DNA of 64,000 nucleotides from positions 1 to 64,000 of the forward strand of contig DUZX01000019.1 in NCBI GenBank assembly GCA_013349325.1, read 5' to 3'. The position numbers and the translations under genes were made by a program. Source of the stretch: Desulfuromonadales bacterium (lineage in GTDB: Bacteria; Desulfobacterota; Desulfuromonadia; Geobacterales; Pseudopelobacteraceae). A model generated the notes under the pieces. That model was not told where the DNA came from. It did no database searches and saw only the letters and a list, made by a program, of their open reading frames with translations. This document shows, piece by piece, positions 1 through 8,886 of this stretch (position 1 is the first letter of the stretch; each line of letters starts with the position of its first letter).

Positions 1-124
1 CATCAGGAGTATCGGAGCAACAACCTATACACCGACGTGCGGTGGCAGGGGTACAACTGGCGGTGGAGCTGGTACGTGCAGCCGTAGCAGCATGGGCGGC
101 TATACTCCGGGCGGCGTTTACTAG
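1..124 (+). CDS. C-terminal tail of an unidentified Gly/Thr/Ser/Cys-rich protein (partial, 5' end outside window)
   Basis: An open frame entering from the left edge (codons in phase with base 2) runs about 40 residues to a TAG at 122-124 and is followed at once by a strong terminator, which supports it as the true end of a gene. The tail is low complexity: mostly Gly, Thr, Ser and Tyr, two Cys about 12 residues apart, and the ending MGGYTPGGVY. No CXXCH is visible in this part. The composition suits an exported or extracellular protein and would offer many Ser/Thr acceptors for O-glycosylation. The following genes (beta-propeller, ResB, TMTC-like transferases) could serve it. The identity cannot be told from this fragment. 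Confidence 0.6.
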   Translation, partial: IRSIGATTYTPTCGGRGTTGGGAGTCSRSSMGGYTPGGVY

Positions 125-155
125 AAAACAGTACATAGGAATGCAGTATCAATTT

Positions 156-185
156 AGCCCCGCCTGTAAAGGCGGGGCTTTTTTT
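156..185 (+). terminator. Rho-independent terminator
   Basis: A perfect 9-bp stem (AGCCCCGCC / GGCGGGGCT) with a 6-nt loop is followed by a run of seven T. It lies 32 nt after the stop of the partial gene and closes that transcript, separating it from the beta-propeller gene. Confidence 0.93.
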
Positions 186-223
186 CAGAGATAGCTTAAA
201 TTATCGAACTAGAGGTGTTTATA

Positions 224-1633
224 ATGTGGCCTATTAAATGTGCGTCCATGCTGCGATTGCTTGTATTTCCTGCAATATTTTTGAGTGTTACTAATGGTTG
301 CGATACCAGTTCCAAGACCGTCGCTGCACCTGTCAGTAATAAGGTGCTCGCAGTTTCAACATTGCTGGCTACGATTGATGAATCGGAGAAACCGGATACC
401 CTGGTTGAGGATCCCAAACATGCACAAAACCCACCTGCTGAGAAACAGCCTGCTCATATTGTTGTGGAGATGAATAAACGTGGCAGGGGGGTCGCGTACA
501 TTGCCAAAATATCAGATGGAGTACACGTAGTGCACAACAAAACTATTGGTAAAAGTTATGGTGAAATTGATTCCAGTACATTGACGCTTAGCCCGGACGG
601 CCAGCGGGTCGCCTATTGTGCCAAAACCGGTGGCAAGTGGTTTGTTGTTGTCGATAAACGTGAATATGGGCCGTTTGACGATAAAGGGCCGCCAGTGTTC
701 AGTCCGGATAACCGCCATATCGCTTTTGAGGCTCAAGCAACTAACTCATGGTATCTGCATATCGATGACCTGAAAAGTACGCCACAAGTATCGTTCTTCA
801 ATAAGCCCGCTTTCAGCGCCGATTCGAAAACGGTACTTCGCTTTGAAAATACTGACGATGAGAAAAAATTCCGTCTTGTTTTCAGCTCTTTGACGTTTGG
901 TTCACCGCAAACTATTCCACTACAGAGCATTAATGTAAGTATGGACAACGGAAACACCAAAATTGCTGCAATTGATCGACCGGGTGACAAGTATCAGGTT
1001 AAGCTTATCGAATTCTCACAACCTCAGAACATACACGAAGGTACGGTATACGATGCTGTCCGAAACCTCGTTTTCAGTGAGGACGGCAATCATATTGCAT
1101 ACGTCGCCCAGAAAGGTACGTCATCCTACCTGATATTAGACGGTAAAGAAGTTGCTATTCCTACAGGTATCTATCCATGGCCCCCGGTAATCCGACCTGA
1201 TTATAAAGGCGCCGGCATTATTGTTGTTGGAAAGAAGGGCGCCTCTATGCATCAGGCATTTTTTGATGACGGTATTCGTACGCCGCAGAATTATAAGGAG
1301 TGCGCCGATCTTGTCTACAGCAAGGATGGGAAAAATCATGCCTATGTGGCTATTCGCAATGAGCGCTTCGTAATTGTTACCAATGGTGTTGAAGGCCCGA
1401 TGTTTGATCGTGTTATCTCGCCTCAGTTCAGCCCAGACGGAAAATTCCTTATTTATCGTGCTCGTCAGGACGGCAAGCGTTTCGTTGTCGTTGCTGACGC
1501 AACCGGAAAGATAGTCAAACAGCATCCTGGCTATGAGCGGGTATTTGATACGACATTCACCGAGGATGGCAAATCAGTGGCGTATGGAGTCAAGGATGGC
1601 AATCAGCTGTGGTGGAAGGTGGAGAAGATGTAA
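224..1633 (+). CDS. Exported PD40/TolB-type beta-propeller protein, possible lipoprotein
   Basis: A 469-residue protein made almost wholly of repeated blades of the form F/L-S-x-D-G-x-x-(I/V)-A-Y, for example LSPDGQRVAY, FSPDNRHIAF, FSEDGNHIAY, FSPDGKFLIY and FTEDGKSVAY. This is the WD40-like PD40 pattern of TolB-type propellers, which act as periplasmic or extracellular binding scaffolds. The N-terminus has a hydrophobic stretch (LRLLVFPAIFLSV) ending in TNGC, which is a poor lipobox, so lipidation is uncertain. I take the ATG at 224 because AGAGG lies 8 nt upstream; an in-frame GTG at 215 would swallow that site. It sits between the partial Gly/Thr-rich gene and resB, so a role in assembling or docking an exported cytochrome is possible but is inference. 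The partner is unknown. Confidence 0.78.
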   Translation: MWPIKCASMLRLLVFPAIFLSVTNGCDTSSKTVAAPVSNKVLAVSTLLATIDESEKPDTLVEDPKHAQNPPAEKQPAHIVVEMNKRGRGVAYIAKISDGVHVVHNKTIGKSYGEIDSSTLTLSPDGQRVAYCAKTGGKWFVVVDKREYGPFDDKGPPVFSPDNRHIAFEAQATNSWYLHIDDLKSTPQVSFFNKPAFSADSKTVLRFENTDDEKKFRLVFSSLTFGSPQTIPLQSINVSMDNGNTKIAAIDRPGDKYQVKLIEFSQPQNIHEGTVYDAVRNLVFSEDGNHIAYVAQKGTSSYLILDGKEVAIPTGIYPWPPVIRPDYKGAGIIVVGKKGASMHQAFFDDGIRTPQNYKECADLVYSKDGKNHAYVAIRNERFVIVTNGVEGPMFDRVISPQFSPDGKFLIYRARQDGKRFVVVADATGKIVKQHPGYERVFDTTFTEDGKSVAYGVKDGNQLWWKVEKM

Positions 1634-1771
1634 AGTGACCACTTGCAGGTTATATTAAGACATGGTAGGTTTGCTGCGATTTTTCTTGAAATAATTGATC
1701 TGCATAATCATGTATGCCATACCATAGAGTCATAAATATCAACGAGAAAACATACAATTAAATCATTCTGG

Positions 1772-2923
1772 ATGGAGTTTATGACTGAATTTAGTTCCCC
1801 GCCTGAGGCAGAACAAGAAGACGAAATATTTCCCGTCGAGCCTCGCTATCACCCGATTCATAAGCTGACACGCTCAATATATGATTTTCTGGCATCAGCC
1901 AAGCTGGCCATGTTTCTGCTGGTGGTTATTCTTATCTGCTGCGTTGCAGGGGTAACCGTCCTGCGGGACAAGCGTGCCTGGGAGCTTATTTTTTCAGCTC
2001 TCTGGTTTAACGGTCTGCTCGTGATACTGATTGTCAATGTTGCCTGCTGCTTCTTTGGTCGCATCTGGGGTCGCCGGGTAACGCTGGTGTCATTGGGTAT
2101 GATCCTGTTTCATCTTAGCTTCGTCACAATGTTTGCCGGCATTATATATAACAGTCTTTTCTATTTCAGGGGGACGATCAGGCTCACAGAAGGGGAAACG
2201 CTGCCGAGTGGTGACCCGCGGAGTTATGATCTTATCAACCAGGGGCGATTTTTCAACTTTGCCACGCTGAAAGGCGATACGACGCTGATCAAAATGCATA
2301 CCGGTTATAAGGCTGATGGCAAGGACAAGCGGGCAGCGTATGAGATTGCAGTCGGCAGCGGACCGCTGGCAAAGCAGGCTATTATCTATGTTACTCACCA
2401 TATGGAGTACCGTGGTTTCAAATATTTTCCTGACAAGGAAGGGTATTCTGCGCTGACCATTCTTTCCGATAGTGCAGGCCGTGAAGTCTATGGCGCACAT
2501 CTGCCGCTGCAGAGTCTTCAACAGAGTGATAACACCTATCTTTACACTACCGGCACCAAAGACGGGCCGATGGCAATACCGTTTCCACAGGCGCCGAATG
2601 AGCCACAATTCACTCTTAATGTGACATATAAGCCGGACTCGAAAAATGAGCGGGGCGGCGAGGCCCGTTTTCAGGAATACCTGCTGAACAAGGCGGATCC
2701 GAAAAAAGAGGCTCAGCCCAGAGTCGCCGGTACGGCGGCTATTGGGGCCAGTTTTAATGCCGGTGACCATTCGCTCTCGGTAAAAGAAATTCGCTACTGG
2801 ACCGCTATGGCGGTTCGTTATGAACCGGGCCAGCCGATTATTCTCACCAGTTTGTGGGTCGGGCTGTTCGGGGTGACCTTGACGACGCTGGCCAGGATGT
2901 TCAGGAAGCGGAAAGCAGTGTAA
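1772..2923 (+). CDS. resB: ResB-family cytochrome c biogenesis protein
   Basis: About 380 residues. The protein opens with a short acidic cytoplasmic tail, then IYDFLASAKLAMFLLVVI, the typical first helix of ResB/Ccs1. Two more membrane helices follow near residues 75-95 and 105-130, then a long periplasmic domain and a last helix near 355-375. ResB works with CcsA (ResC) in system II maturation to deliver and attach heme to apocytochromes on the outer side of the inner membrane. The CcsA-type partner at 10626 may be its mate, although the four GT-C genes and the FGE-like gene lie between them. Start choice is uncertain: ATG at 1772 has no ribosome site, while ATG at 1781 has GGAG only 3 nt upstream. 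Confidence 0.85.
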   Translation: MEFMTEFSSPPEAEQEDEIFPVEPRYHPIHKLTRSIYDFLASAKLAMFLLVVILICCVAGVTVLRDKRAWELIFSALWFNGLLVILIVNVACCFFGRIWGRRVTLVSLGMILFHLSFVTMFAGIIYNSLFYFRGTIRLTEGETLPSGDPRSYDLINQGRFFNFATLKGDTTLIKMHTGYKADGKDKRAAYEIAVGSGPLAKQAIIYVTHHMEYRGFKYFPDKEGYSALTILSDSAGREVYGAHLPLQSLQQSDNTYLYTTGTKDGPMAIPFPQAPNEPQFTLNVTYKPDSKNERGGEARFQEYLLNKADPKKEAQPRVAGTAAIGASFNAGDHSLSVKEIRYWTAMAVRYEPGQPIILTSLWVGLFGVTLTTLARMFRKRKAV

Positions 2924-2951
2924 CCACACCTCAAAATAACTCATAATACGC

Positions 2952-2981
2952 AGACCTCCGAGAATTATAACCCGGAGGTCT
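2952..2981 (+). other. Hairpin that buries the GGAGG ahead of the first GT-C gene
   Basis: A perfect 9-bp inverted repeat (AGACCTCCG / CGGAGGTCT) with a 12-nt loop lies between resB and the next gene. No T-run follows, so it is not a standard terminator. Its 3' arm contains GGAGG, the only ribosome-site-like motif near the next gene. It could be a weak terminator for resB, a translational gate, or both. Confidence 0.5.
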
Positions 2982-3000
2982 CTTGGTACTTGATGCAGCC

Positions 3001-4614
3001 ATGTATAAGATATCTCACACTCTGACAAACTATGAAAAGTGGCTGCTGCCCGCAATTCTATTAATCACACTGGCCGTATTCAGCCCTGTTGTCTGGCATG
3101 ACTTTATCAATCTGGATGATGACGTGTTCGTCTACGCGAACCCAAACATGAAATACGGTCTGACACTTGAATCAATCCGCTGGGCGTTCACCACACCACA
3201 TGAAGTCAACTGGATTCCTCTGACCTGGATTTCGCATCTGCTGGACGTCACCCTGTTCGGCATGAATGCCGGTGCCCATCATGCTGTAAACCTGCTTCTG
3301 CACGCTGCCAACAGCGGGCTGTTGTTTTTGTTTTTAAAGCGGGCAACGGGTGCGCCGTGGCGTGGTGCGGCGGCTGCGTTCCTGTTTGCTCTGCATCCGC
3401 TGCATGTCGAATCTGTTGCCTGGGTAGCAGAGCGCAAAGATGTATTGAGTGCCTTTTTTGGCATGCTGACGCTGTATGCCTATACCCGCTATGCTGAAAA
3501 GCCGGACGTTCCCCGTTATTTGCTGACGCTGATTTTGTTTTTGTTGGGGCTGCTTTCCAAGCCGATGCTGGTGACACTGCCGGTAGTGCTGCTGTTGCTG
3601 GACTGGTGGCCGCTTGGTCGCCTGCACGGTGCTGCCGCAGAGGCTCTTTCTGCCACTCGCACTAATGGCTTTCGTTTGCTGATCGAAAAGATTCCTTTTT
3701 TTATCCTGTCGTTCTGTTCAAGCGTCATTACCTATATGGTGCAGCAGGCAGAAGGCGAGCTTGCCCAGGGCTATACCCTCCTCTCCCGGACCGGCAAAGC
3801 CTGCATCGCCTATGTAACCTATCTTCAGAAAATGGTCTGGCCCGCCAAACTGGCGCTGCTCTACCCTTTTTCAAAATACCCGCCCACTTCAACCCAGATA
3901 GTTTTCTCGTTTCTGCTGCTGCTGCTCCTCACTGCTGTCGTGATCTGGCTGTGGCGACGTGCTCCTTATCTGGTAACAGGTTGGGGGTGGTATCTGATCA
4001 CGCTGCTCCCGGTAATCGGACTTATTCAGATCGGCCAGCATTCTGTGGCAGATCGCTATACCTATATTCCGCTGATCGGAATTTTCGTGATGGTGGTGTG
4101 GGGATTGCCGCAGCTTATGGAGGGGTGGAAGTGTCGGAACAGTGCGCTCTCCTGCCTGGCAGGACTTTGTCTGGTTGTGATGATTTTGCTTACTTCGCTG
4201 CAGTTGCGGCATTGGGAAAGTGCCTTTACCATATTGACGCATACTATAGCGGTGACGGAAAGTAATTGGGTGGCACAGAATAACCTGGGGCTCATCTATC
4301 TGGGGAACGGGAGGGTAAATGAAGCCGTTTTTCATTTCAAGGAGTCAATCAAGGCCAAACCATCGTATATTCTGGCTCACTTGAATCTGGGTGTCGCGTA
4401 TATGGAAGCCAATGAACTTGACTTGGCTCTTGAGTCATTCAGATGGGCGCTGCAGTTTGATCCGCTCAATCCTTCTGCACATTATTCCCGAGGTCGGATC
4501 TTTGTTGCACAGGGTGACAAACGGCGGGCTTTGGAAGAGTATCAGACACTTCAGCAGGTTGGCTCGTCGTTTGCGCCGATGCTGCTGGAAATGATACAGG
4601 CTCCGGTACGGTGA
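3001..4614 (+). CDS. TMTC-like GT-C membrane glycosyltransferase with C-terminal TPR repeats (copy A)
   Basis: A 537-residue polytopic protein of about ten or more membrane helices. The first outer loop carries the acidic motif NLDDDVF, followed by NWIPLTWISHLLD and then HPLHVESVAWVAERKDVLSAFF. This pattern belongs to GT-C-fold lipid-linked sugar transferases such as eukaryotic TMTC and PMT proteins. The C-terminal third (about 425-530) holds three TPR units starting at NWVAQNNLGLIYL. By family, it would move a sugar from a polyprenyl carrier to an exported protein. The ATG at 3001 is taken; a TTG at 2983, 4 nt after GGAGG, would add six residues. Copy B follows after 7 nt and is clearly a tandem duplicate. 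Donor and acceptor are not known. Confidence 0.78.
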   Translation: MYKISHTLTNYEKWLLPAILLITLAVFSPVVWHDFINLDDDVFVYANPNMKYGLTLESIRWAFTTPHEVNWIPLTWISHLLDVTLFGMNAGAHHAVNLLLHAANSGLLFLFLKRATGAPWRGAAAAFLFALHPLHVESVAWVAERKDVLSAFFGMLTLYAYTRYAEKPDVPRYLLTLILFLLGLLSKPMLVTLPVVLLLLDWWPLGRLHGAAAEALSATRTNGFRLLIEKIPFFILSFCSSVITYMVQQAEGELAQGYTLLSRTGKACIAYVTYLQKMVWPAKLALLYPFSKYPPTSTQIVFSFLLLLLLTAVVIWLWRRAPYLVTGWGWYLITLLPVIGLIQIGQHSVADRYTYIPLIGIFVMVVWGLPQLMEGWKCRNSALSCLAGLCLVVMILLTSLQLRHWESAFTILTHTIAVTESNWVAQNNLGLIYLGNGRVNEAVFHFKESIKAKPSYILAHLNLGVAYMEANELDLALESFRWALQFDPLNPSAHYSRGRIFVAQGDKRRALEEYQTLQQVGSSFAPMLLEMIQAPVR

Positions 4615-4621
4615 GTCTTTA

Positions 4622-6130
4622 ATGAACATGCAACTGAACGGCCAAAAGTTGGATTCGTATCTGCTTGGTGCTATAGCACTTGTTACGCTCGCAGTTTTCA
4701 GCCCGGTACTATGGCATGAGTTTGTTAATTTTGACGACTCCATCATCATTTATGCGAATCCCCATATCAAGTCAGGGGTAACTTTCAACTCACTCTACTG
4801 GGCATTCACCACCGTTTATGAGACTAACTGGATACCGTTGACCTGGATATCACATATGCTTGATGTGCAGATGTTCGGTATGCATGCGGCAGGACATCAT
4901 TTAACCAGTGTACTGTTTCATGTAACTAATAGCGTATTGCTTTTTCTCTTCTTTAACAAGGCAACAAGAGCACCGTATCGAAGTGCCGCAGTTGCTTTTT
5001 TGTTCGCCCTGCACCCGTTGCATGTGCAGTCGGTGGCCTGGGCAGCCGAGCGAAAGGATGTGCTGAGCGCCTTCTTCTGGCTGCTGACCCTGAATGCATA
5101 CCTTGGTTACAGTGAGAAGCGGAGTATGGCCAGATATGTGACGGTAATTTTGCTGTTTTGCCTTGGGCTGCTGTCAAAGCCGATGATTGTCACATTACCT
5201 GCCGTTCTGCTCCTGATCGATTGGTGGCCGTTGGGACGTTATACAGATGCACCTGACGGAAGCGTGATCCCTGCACGTACGGTCGTTTCGCTGTTTCTCG
5301 AGAAAATCCCTTTTTTTCTGCTATCTGCCGGAACTGCTCTGATAACAGTGCTGGCTCAACGTAATTCGGGCGGGATTGTAACCGATTACACCTTTCTTGA
5401 GAGACTTTCCCGGATTGATGTCTCGTACATCGAGTACCTGGAAAAAACGTTCTGGCCCGGCAGACTTTCCGTCTTTTACCCGTTTGTAGGAACACCCCCA
5501 TCCTCACTGCTGGTGGCAGGTTCTCTGCTCGCTCTTCTGCTGATTCTGATGACAGTTGTGCTGTCAAGAAAGCGGTATCCATTCCTGGTTACCGGGTGGC
5601 TCTGGTATGTTGTTACGCTGCTGCCGGTGATTGGTCTTATTCAGGTGGGAGATCATTCCATTGCCGATCGCTATACCTATCTGCCTTTGATCGGAATATT
5701 TGTGATGATGGTATGGGGAGTATCGCAGCTGGCTGAAGGGTGGCGTCTGCCTCGTAACGTACTTGGTATCACTTCTGCTCTTCTCCTTGCCGGAATGATA
5801 TGCGTTACTTCACTGGAAATCAGTCACTGGAAAAACAGCTTCACATTGCTCTCCCATGCTGTTGAGGTCACGGAAAAAAACTGGCTGGCACTCAACAATC
5901 TTGGGCAGGCGTATTTGAATGTCGGCAGGGTTGATGATGCACTCTGGTGTTTTTCTGAAGCGGTCAAGGCGAAACCGTCCAGCGTGCTTGCGCTCGTAAA
6001 TCTGGGGGCGCTGTATGTATTTAAACAGGAGTATGATCGGGCTCGATTGGTGCTGTCACAGGCATTGAACTATGAACCGAATAATGAGAAGGCCAAATTG
6101 TTACTGGCGGTAATGGCGCAGCAAAAATAG
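4622..6130 (+). CDS. TMTC-like GT-C membrane glycosyltransferase with TPR repeats (copy B)
   Basis: 502 residues, collinear with copy A from the first helix (LVTLAVFSPVLWHEFVNFDD) to the TPR tail. It keeps the acidic loop (NFDDSII), NWIPLTWISHMLD and HPLHVQSVAWAAERKDVLSAFF. About two and a half TPR units follow NWLALNNLGQAYL, and the protein stops sooner than copy A. GGTGAG lies about 8 nt before the ATG. It almost certainly shares the transcript of copy A. Its 3' end meets the oppositely directed copy C with only 5 bp between the stop codons, so there is no room for a terminator of its own. Confidence 0.78.
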   Translation: MNMQLNGQKLDSYLLGAIALVTLAVFSPVLWHEFVNFDDSIIIYANPHIKSGVTFNSLYWAFTTVYETNWIPLTWISHMLDVQMFGMHAAGHHLTSVLFHVTNSVLLFLFFNKATRAPYRSAAVAFLFALHPLHVQSVAWAAERKDVLSAFFWLLTLNAYLGYSEKRSMARYVTVILLFCLGLLSKPMIVTLPAVLLLIDWWPLGRYTDAPDGSVIPARTVVSLFLEKIPFFLLSAGTALITVLAQRNSGGIVTDYTFLERLSRIDVSYIEYLEKTFWPGRLSVFYPFVGTPPSSLLVAGSLLALLLILMTVVLSRKRYPFLVTGWLWYVVTLLPVIGLIQVGDHSIADRYTYLPLIGIFVMMVWGVSQLAEGWRLPRNVLGITSALLLAGMICVTSLEISHWKNSFTLLSHAVEVTEKNWLALNNLGQAYLNVGRVDDALWCFSEAVKAKPSSVLALVNLGALYVFKQEYDRARLVLSQALNYEPNNEKAKLLLAVMAQQK

Positions 6131-6135
6131 TCTGA

Positions 6136-7791
6136 TTATTGCGAAAGTTCCCGCAGACGTTTTTCCGCATGTTCCCGCCCGCCGGGGAGCTGTTCGGAAC
6201 TACCGGGGGAGGTCAGAAAGAAAAGGTAATCAGTTATGGCCTCTTTCGGTCTGCCAAGTTTTTCGAGTGTAATGCCTCTGTTTAATCGGGCTTCGTTATC
6301 ATAGGGGTACACTTCTATAGCCTTACTGTAGCAATACAGCGCTCCCGCCAAATCCCCCTTGTTTAGTTTAATATTCCCCAAATACGTGTAAATCATGGGA
6401 AAATTAGGATCCATGGTGATGACTTTTTCAAATTCCTGTTCCGCAAGTGCGGTGTCATGTTCCTTGTCTTTGCCGTAAAAAACTTTTCCCAGGCCGACAT
6501 GGGCATGAACATTTTCAGGGTAATGCTCTATGAGACTTTTATACAGCGAATAATTGCTTCTCCACTCCTGGTTACGTTTGATTGTTAATGCGGCAAGTGC
6601 CAGAATTACTATTCCAGCTGCTGCGACGCCAATAGTGCGGAGTACCGGTCTATCGACAGGGAAGTATCTGCAGATCTGGTCGGAAATAATCAGCCAGAGG
6701 CCGATTTCAGGAATATAGAAAAAACGGTCCGCCAGAGGGGCGCCGGGTACAAAAACGATGCCGCTGACCGGCAGCCAGAAAAAAACCAACCAGGCAAGTC
6801 CGAAAAGTGAGGCTGTGCTGCGGCCTCGGGTACAGATCCAGCCAATGCTGGCAAGTATGCAGAACCATCCGCCAACGAGCGGCAGCGCCAGGAGATTGAG
6901 GTCCTCCGGCATGACATAGCGTGACGAGAGGTGCAGCGGCCAGATTGCTGTCAGGAAGTAACGCGGGATGATATAGAGGTCATCGAGCAGTCGTGTACCG
7001 AGATCGGTAGTAATGTACATATTCTCCAGAAGCTTTGTACCGACACCGGGAATGATACTGGTCTGAATGCCGAGCTTTGAGAGTGTCAGCCAGCGCATGA
7101 ACAGGTAAAGTGTTATTGCGGCAAAGTAGGGCGTGAGACGAATAACAGTTTGCAACCGGATGCCGGATCTGTTTGAACGCAGAGACTGATATTCAAGTGC
7201 GAAAACAAACGGCAGAATCATCAAAGCTGTTTCTTTGGAAAAGACACCGGCTAAAAACAGGAGCGCCCCTGCAAATGCCCCCGTTTTTTTCTCCTGCAAA
7301 ATGCTTTTGCTGTGCAGAAGGTACGCTGAAATTGCGAAAAGACATGCCAGCATGGTGTTGCGACCACCGGCATTGAAATCTACCCCTTCGCTCTGCTGCG
7401 GATGCACGGCAAAGAGAATCCCGGCCAGAAGCGCAACGTAGATATTCTCCTTGTTGAGAGATCGGGCGAGTCGATAAACTAGAAACGTATTAGCGGAATG
7501 GAGCAGTACGTTGGCAAGGCGGACGAAAAAAGGATTGAAGCCGTGCAGGTGCCATTCAATCATGAAGGTGAGATAGGTAAAAGGGCGATAGAAGGGGAGC
7601 AGTTGTGTTTCGCCGGTTGTGTCAATGCTGCTGAAGAGGGATAAGAAATTCCCTTTCAGTACCGGATTGTTGAGAATTACGCTGTCGTCATCCAATGTGA
7701 AGCCGTTGCCGAGAGAGTTGGCGTAGACGAGAAAAGCAATAGCAGCAACGAGCAGGCCGAAAAGGAATTCATTATTGTTTTCTTTGCACAT
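6136..7791 (-). CDS. TMTC-like GT-C membrane glycosyltransferase with TPR repeats (copy C)
   Basis: 551 residues when started at the ATG at 7791. This start lines up with copy D (AIAFLVYANSLGNGF versus ATVAFLVYANSLGNGF). A longer frame back to a TTG at 7887 adds residues that copy D lacks and has no ribosome site. Motifs are TLDDDSV, YRPFTYLTFMIEWHLHGF, HPQQSEGVDFNAGGRNTMLA and the C-terminal TPR repeats from about residue 430. Copies C and D form a subgroup distinct from A and B: they share NSLGNGF, YYRP/FYRP and EAVDFN/EGVDFN. The gene is transcribed away from the FGE-like gene and may share an intergenic promoter region with it. Confidence 0.75.
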   Translation of the reverse strand: MCKENNNEFLFGLLVAAIAFLVYANSLGNGFTLDDDSVILNNPVLKGNFLSLFSSIDTTGETQLLPFYRPFTYLTFMIEWHLHGFNPFFVRLANVLLHSANTFLVYRLARSLNKENIYVALLAGILFAVHPQQSEGVDFNAGGRNTMLACLFAISAYLLHSKSILQEKKTGAFAGALLFLAGVFSKETALMILPFVFALEYQSLRSNRSGIRLQTVIRLTPYFAAITLYLFMRWLTLSKLGIQTSIIPGVGTKLLENMYITTDLGTRLLDDLYIIPRYFLTAIWPLHLSSRYVMPEDLNLLALPLVGGWFCILASIGWICTRGRSTASLFGLAWLVFFWLPVSGIVFVPGAPLADRFFYIPEIGLWLIISDQICRYFPVDRPVLRTIGVAAAGIVILALAALTIKRNQEWRSNYSLYKSLIEHYPENVHAHVGLGKVFYGKDKEHDTALAEQEFEKVITMDPNFPMIYTYLGNIKLNKGDLAGALYCYSKAIEVYPYDNEARLNRGITLEKLGRPKEAITDYLFFLTSPGSSEQLPGGREHAEKRLRELSQ

Positions 7792-7960
7792 AGGTTGGAA
7801 CATTACCAAAAGAGCCAACTCTGGTACAAGAAAAATAATCGGAAAAATCGGTCTTGAATGGAGGGTTCTATTGGATTTTACTCGCAACGTATAGTATGCT
7901 GACGGCCAAACACTGTCGTGCTGGATGGTTCCAGAATTTTACTATTGAAAGGAGTGCCGT

Positions 7961-8785
7961 ATGAAAGTGAAACTGATTGCTGTTACCCTGCTGTTTGCTC
8001 TGCCAATGGCTGCCTTGGCCGAATCCGCTGAGCAAAAGTCTCAACAGAAAAAGAAAGGCGCTACAGTTTCGGCAACTGCTGTGAAACCGATGATTGAGCC
8101 GACCACCGGTATTGAATTTATCCTGGTTAAGGGGGGATGCTACCAGATGGGGGATGTTGTCGGAGGTGGAGAAGCGCAGGAAAAACCTGTGCATGAAGTC
8201 TGTGTTTCCGACTTCTACCTGGGTAAATATGAAGTCACTCAAGCTCAGTGGCAAAAGGTGATGGGGAGTAATCCGGCTTTCCGGAAAGAGTGCGGACCTA
8301 TCTGCCCGGTCGAAAATATCAGTTGGAATATGGTTCAGGAGTTCATCGGCAAACTGAACAGCAAAGGCGGCGCTCTGTATCGACTGCCAACTGAGGCCGA
8401 ATGGGAATATGCTGCGAGGAGTGGCGGAAAAAATGAAAAATGGGCCGGTACCAGTGATGAAAAAACAGTGGTTGAGTATGCCTGGCACGATATAAACGGC
8501 AACTCGTTGCTACATCAGGTCGGCAAAAAGAAACCGAACGGTCTGGGCATTTACGATATGAGCGGCAATGTGATTGAGTGGTGCCAGGATGTGTACGATG
8601 AGGCGTATTACGGAGCAAGTCCCAAAGATAATCCGGGGGGGCCGACTGCAGGTGAGAAGCGGGTTCTGCGGGGTGGTACCTATGGGAGCGATGCCAACGC
8701 GATGAGGACAACGTTCCGGGTTGGAGATGACCCGGCTGTTTGGGATGGCAGTTATGGCTTCCGCCTGGTGCGGGCAGTGAAATAG
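7961..8785 (+). CDS. Exported FGE-sulfatase (SUMF1-like) domain protein without catalytic cysteines
   Basis: 274 residues with a clear signal peptide (MKVKLIAVTLLFALPMAALA). A single SUMF1/FGE-sulfatase domain fills residues 50-272, shown by FILVKGGCYQMGD, HEVCVSDFYLGKYEVTQAQW, YRLPTEAEWEYAAR, GLGIYDMSGNVIEWCQD, RVLRGGTYGSD and the ending SYGFRLVRAV. True formylglycine-generating enzymes have a Cys pair shortly after the RGG motif; here that stretch reads GSDANAMRTTFRVGDD, with no cysteine. It is therefore probably a periplasmic binding or structural member of the family, not a sulfatase-activating enzyme. AAGGAG lies 8-9 nt before the ATG, and a terminator follows. It sits between GT-C copies C and D, so it may act with them. 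Confidence 0.82.
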   Translation: MKVKLIAVTLLFALPMAALAESAEQKSQQKKKGATVSATAVKPMIEPTTGIEFILVKGGCYQMGDVVGGGEAQEKPVHEVCVSDFYLGKYEVTQAQWQKVMGSNPAFRKECGPICPVENISWNMVQEFIGKLNSKGGALYRLPTEAEWEYAARSGGKNEKWAGTSDEKTVVEYAWHDINGNSLLHQVGKKKPNGLGIYDMSGNVIEWCQDVYDEAYYGASPKDNPGGPTAGEKRVLRGGTYGSDANAMRTTFRVGDDPAVWDGSYGFRLVRAVK

Positions 8786-8799
8786 GTGGTTTGATCAAT

Positions 8800-8836
8800 G
8801 GCCTCCGGGGTAGTTACCTTTGGAGGCCGTTTTTTT
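8800..8836 (+). terminator. Rho-independent terminator
   Basis: The 7-bp stem GGCCTCC / GGAGGCC is followed by G and seven T. It lies 14 nt after the FGE-like stop codon and ends that single-gene transcript. Confidence 0.88.
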
Positions 8837-8886
8837 GCAGTGTACATTTATTCAATTCATTGACGTGATTTTCCGGGACATAGTAC

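Noticed and set aside
2090-3055. A 321-codon open frame on the minus strand opposite resB
   Set aside because: It lies wholly over the well-supported resB gene, is rich in Arg/Pro/His as antisense frames are, and shows no domain or ribosome site.
7792-7887. Longer start of GT-C copy C at a TTG
   Set aside because: It adds a stretch absent from copy D and lacks a ribosome site.
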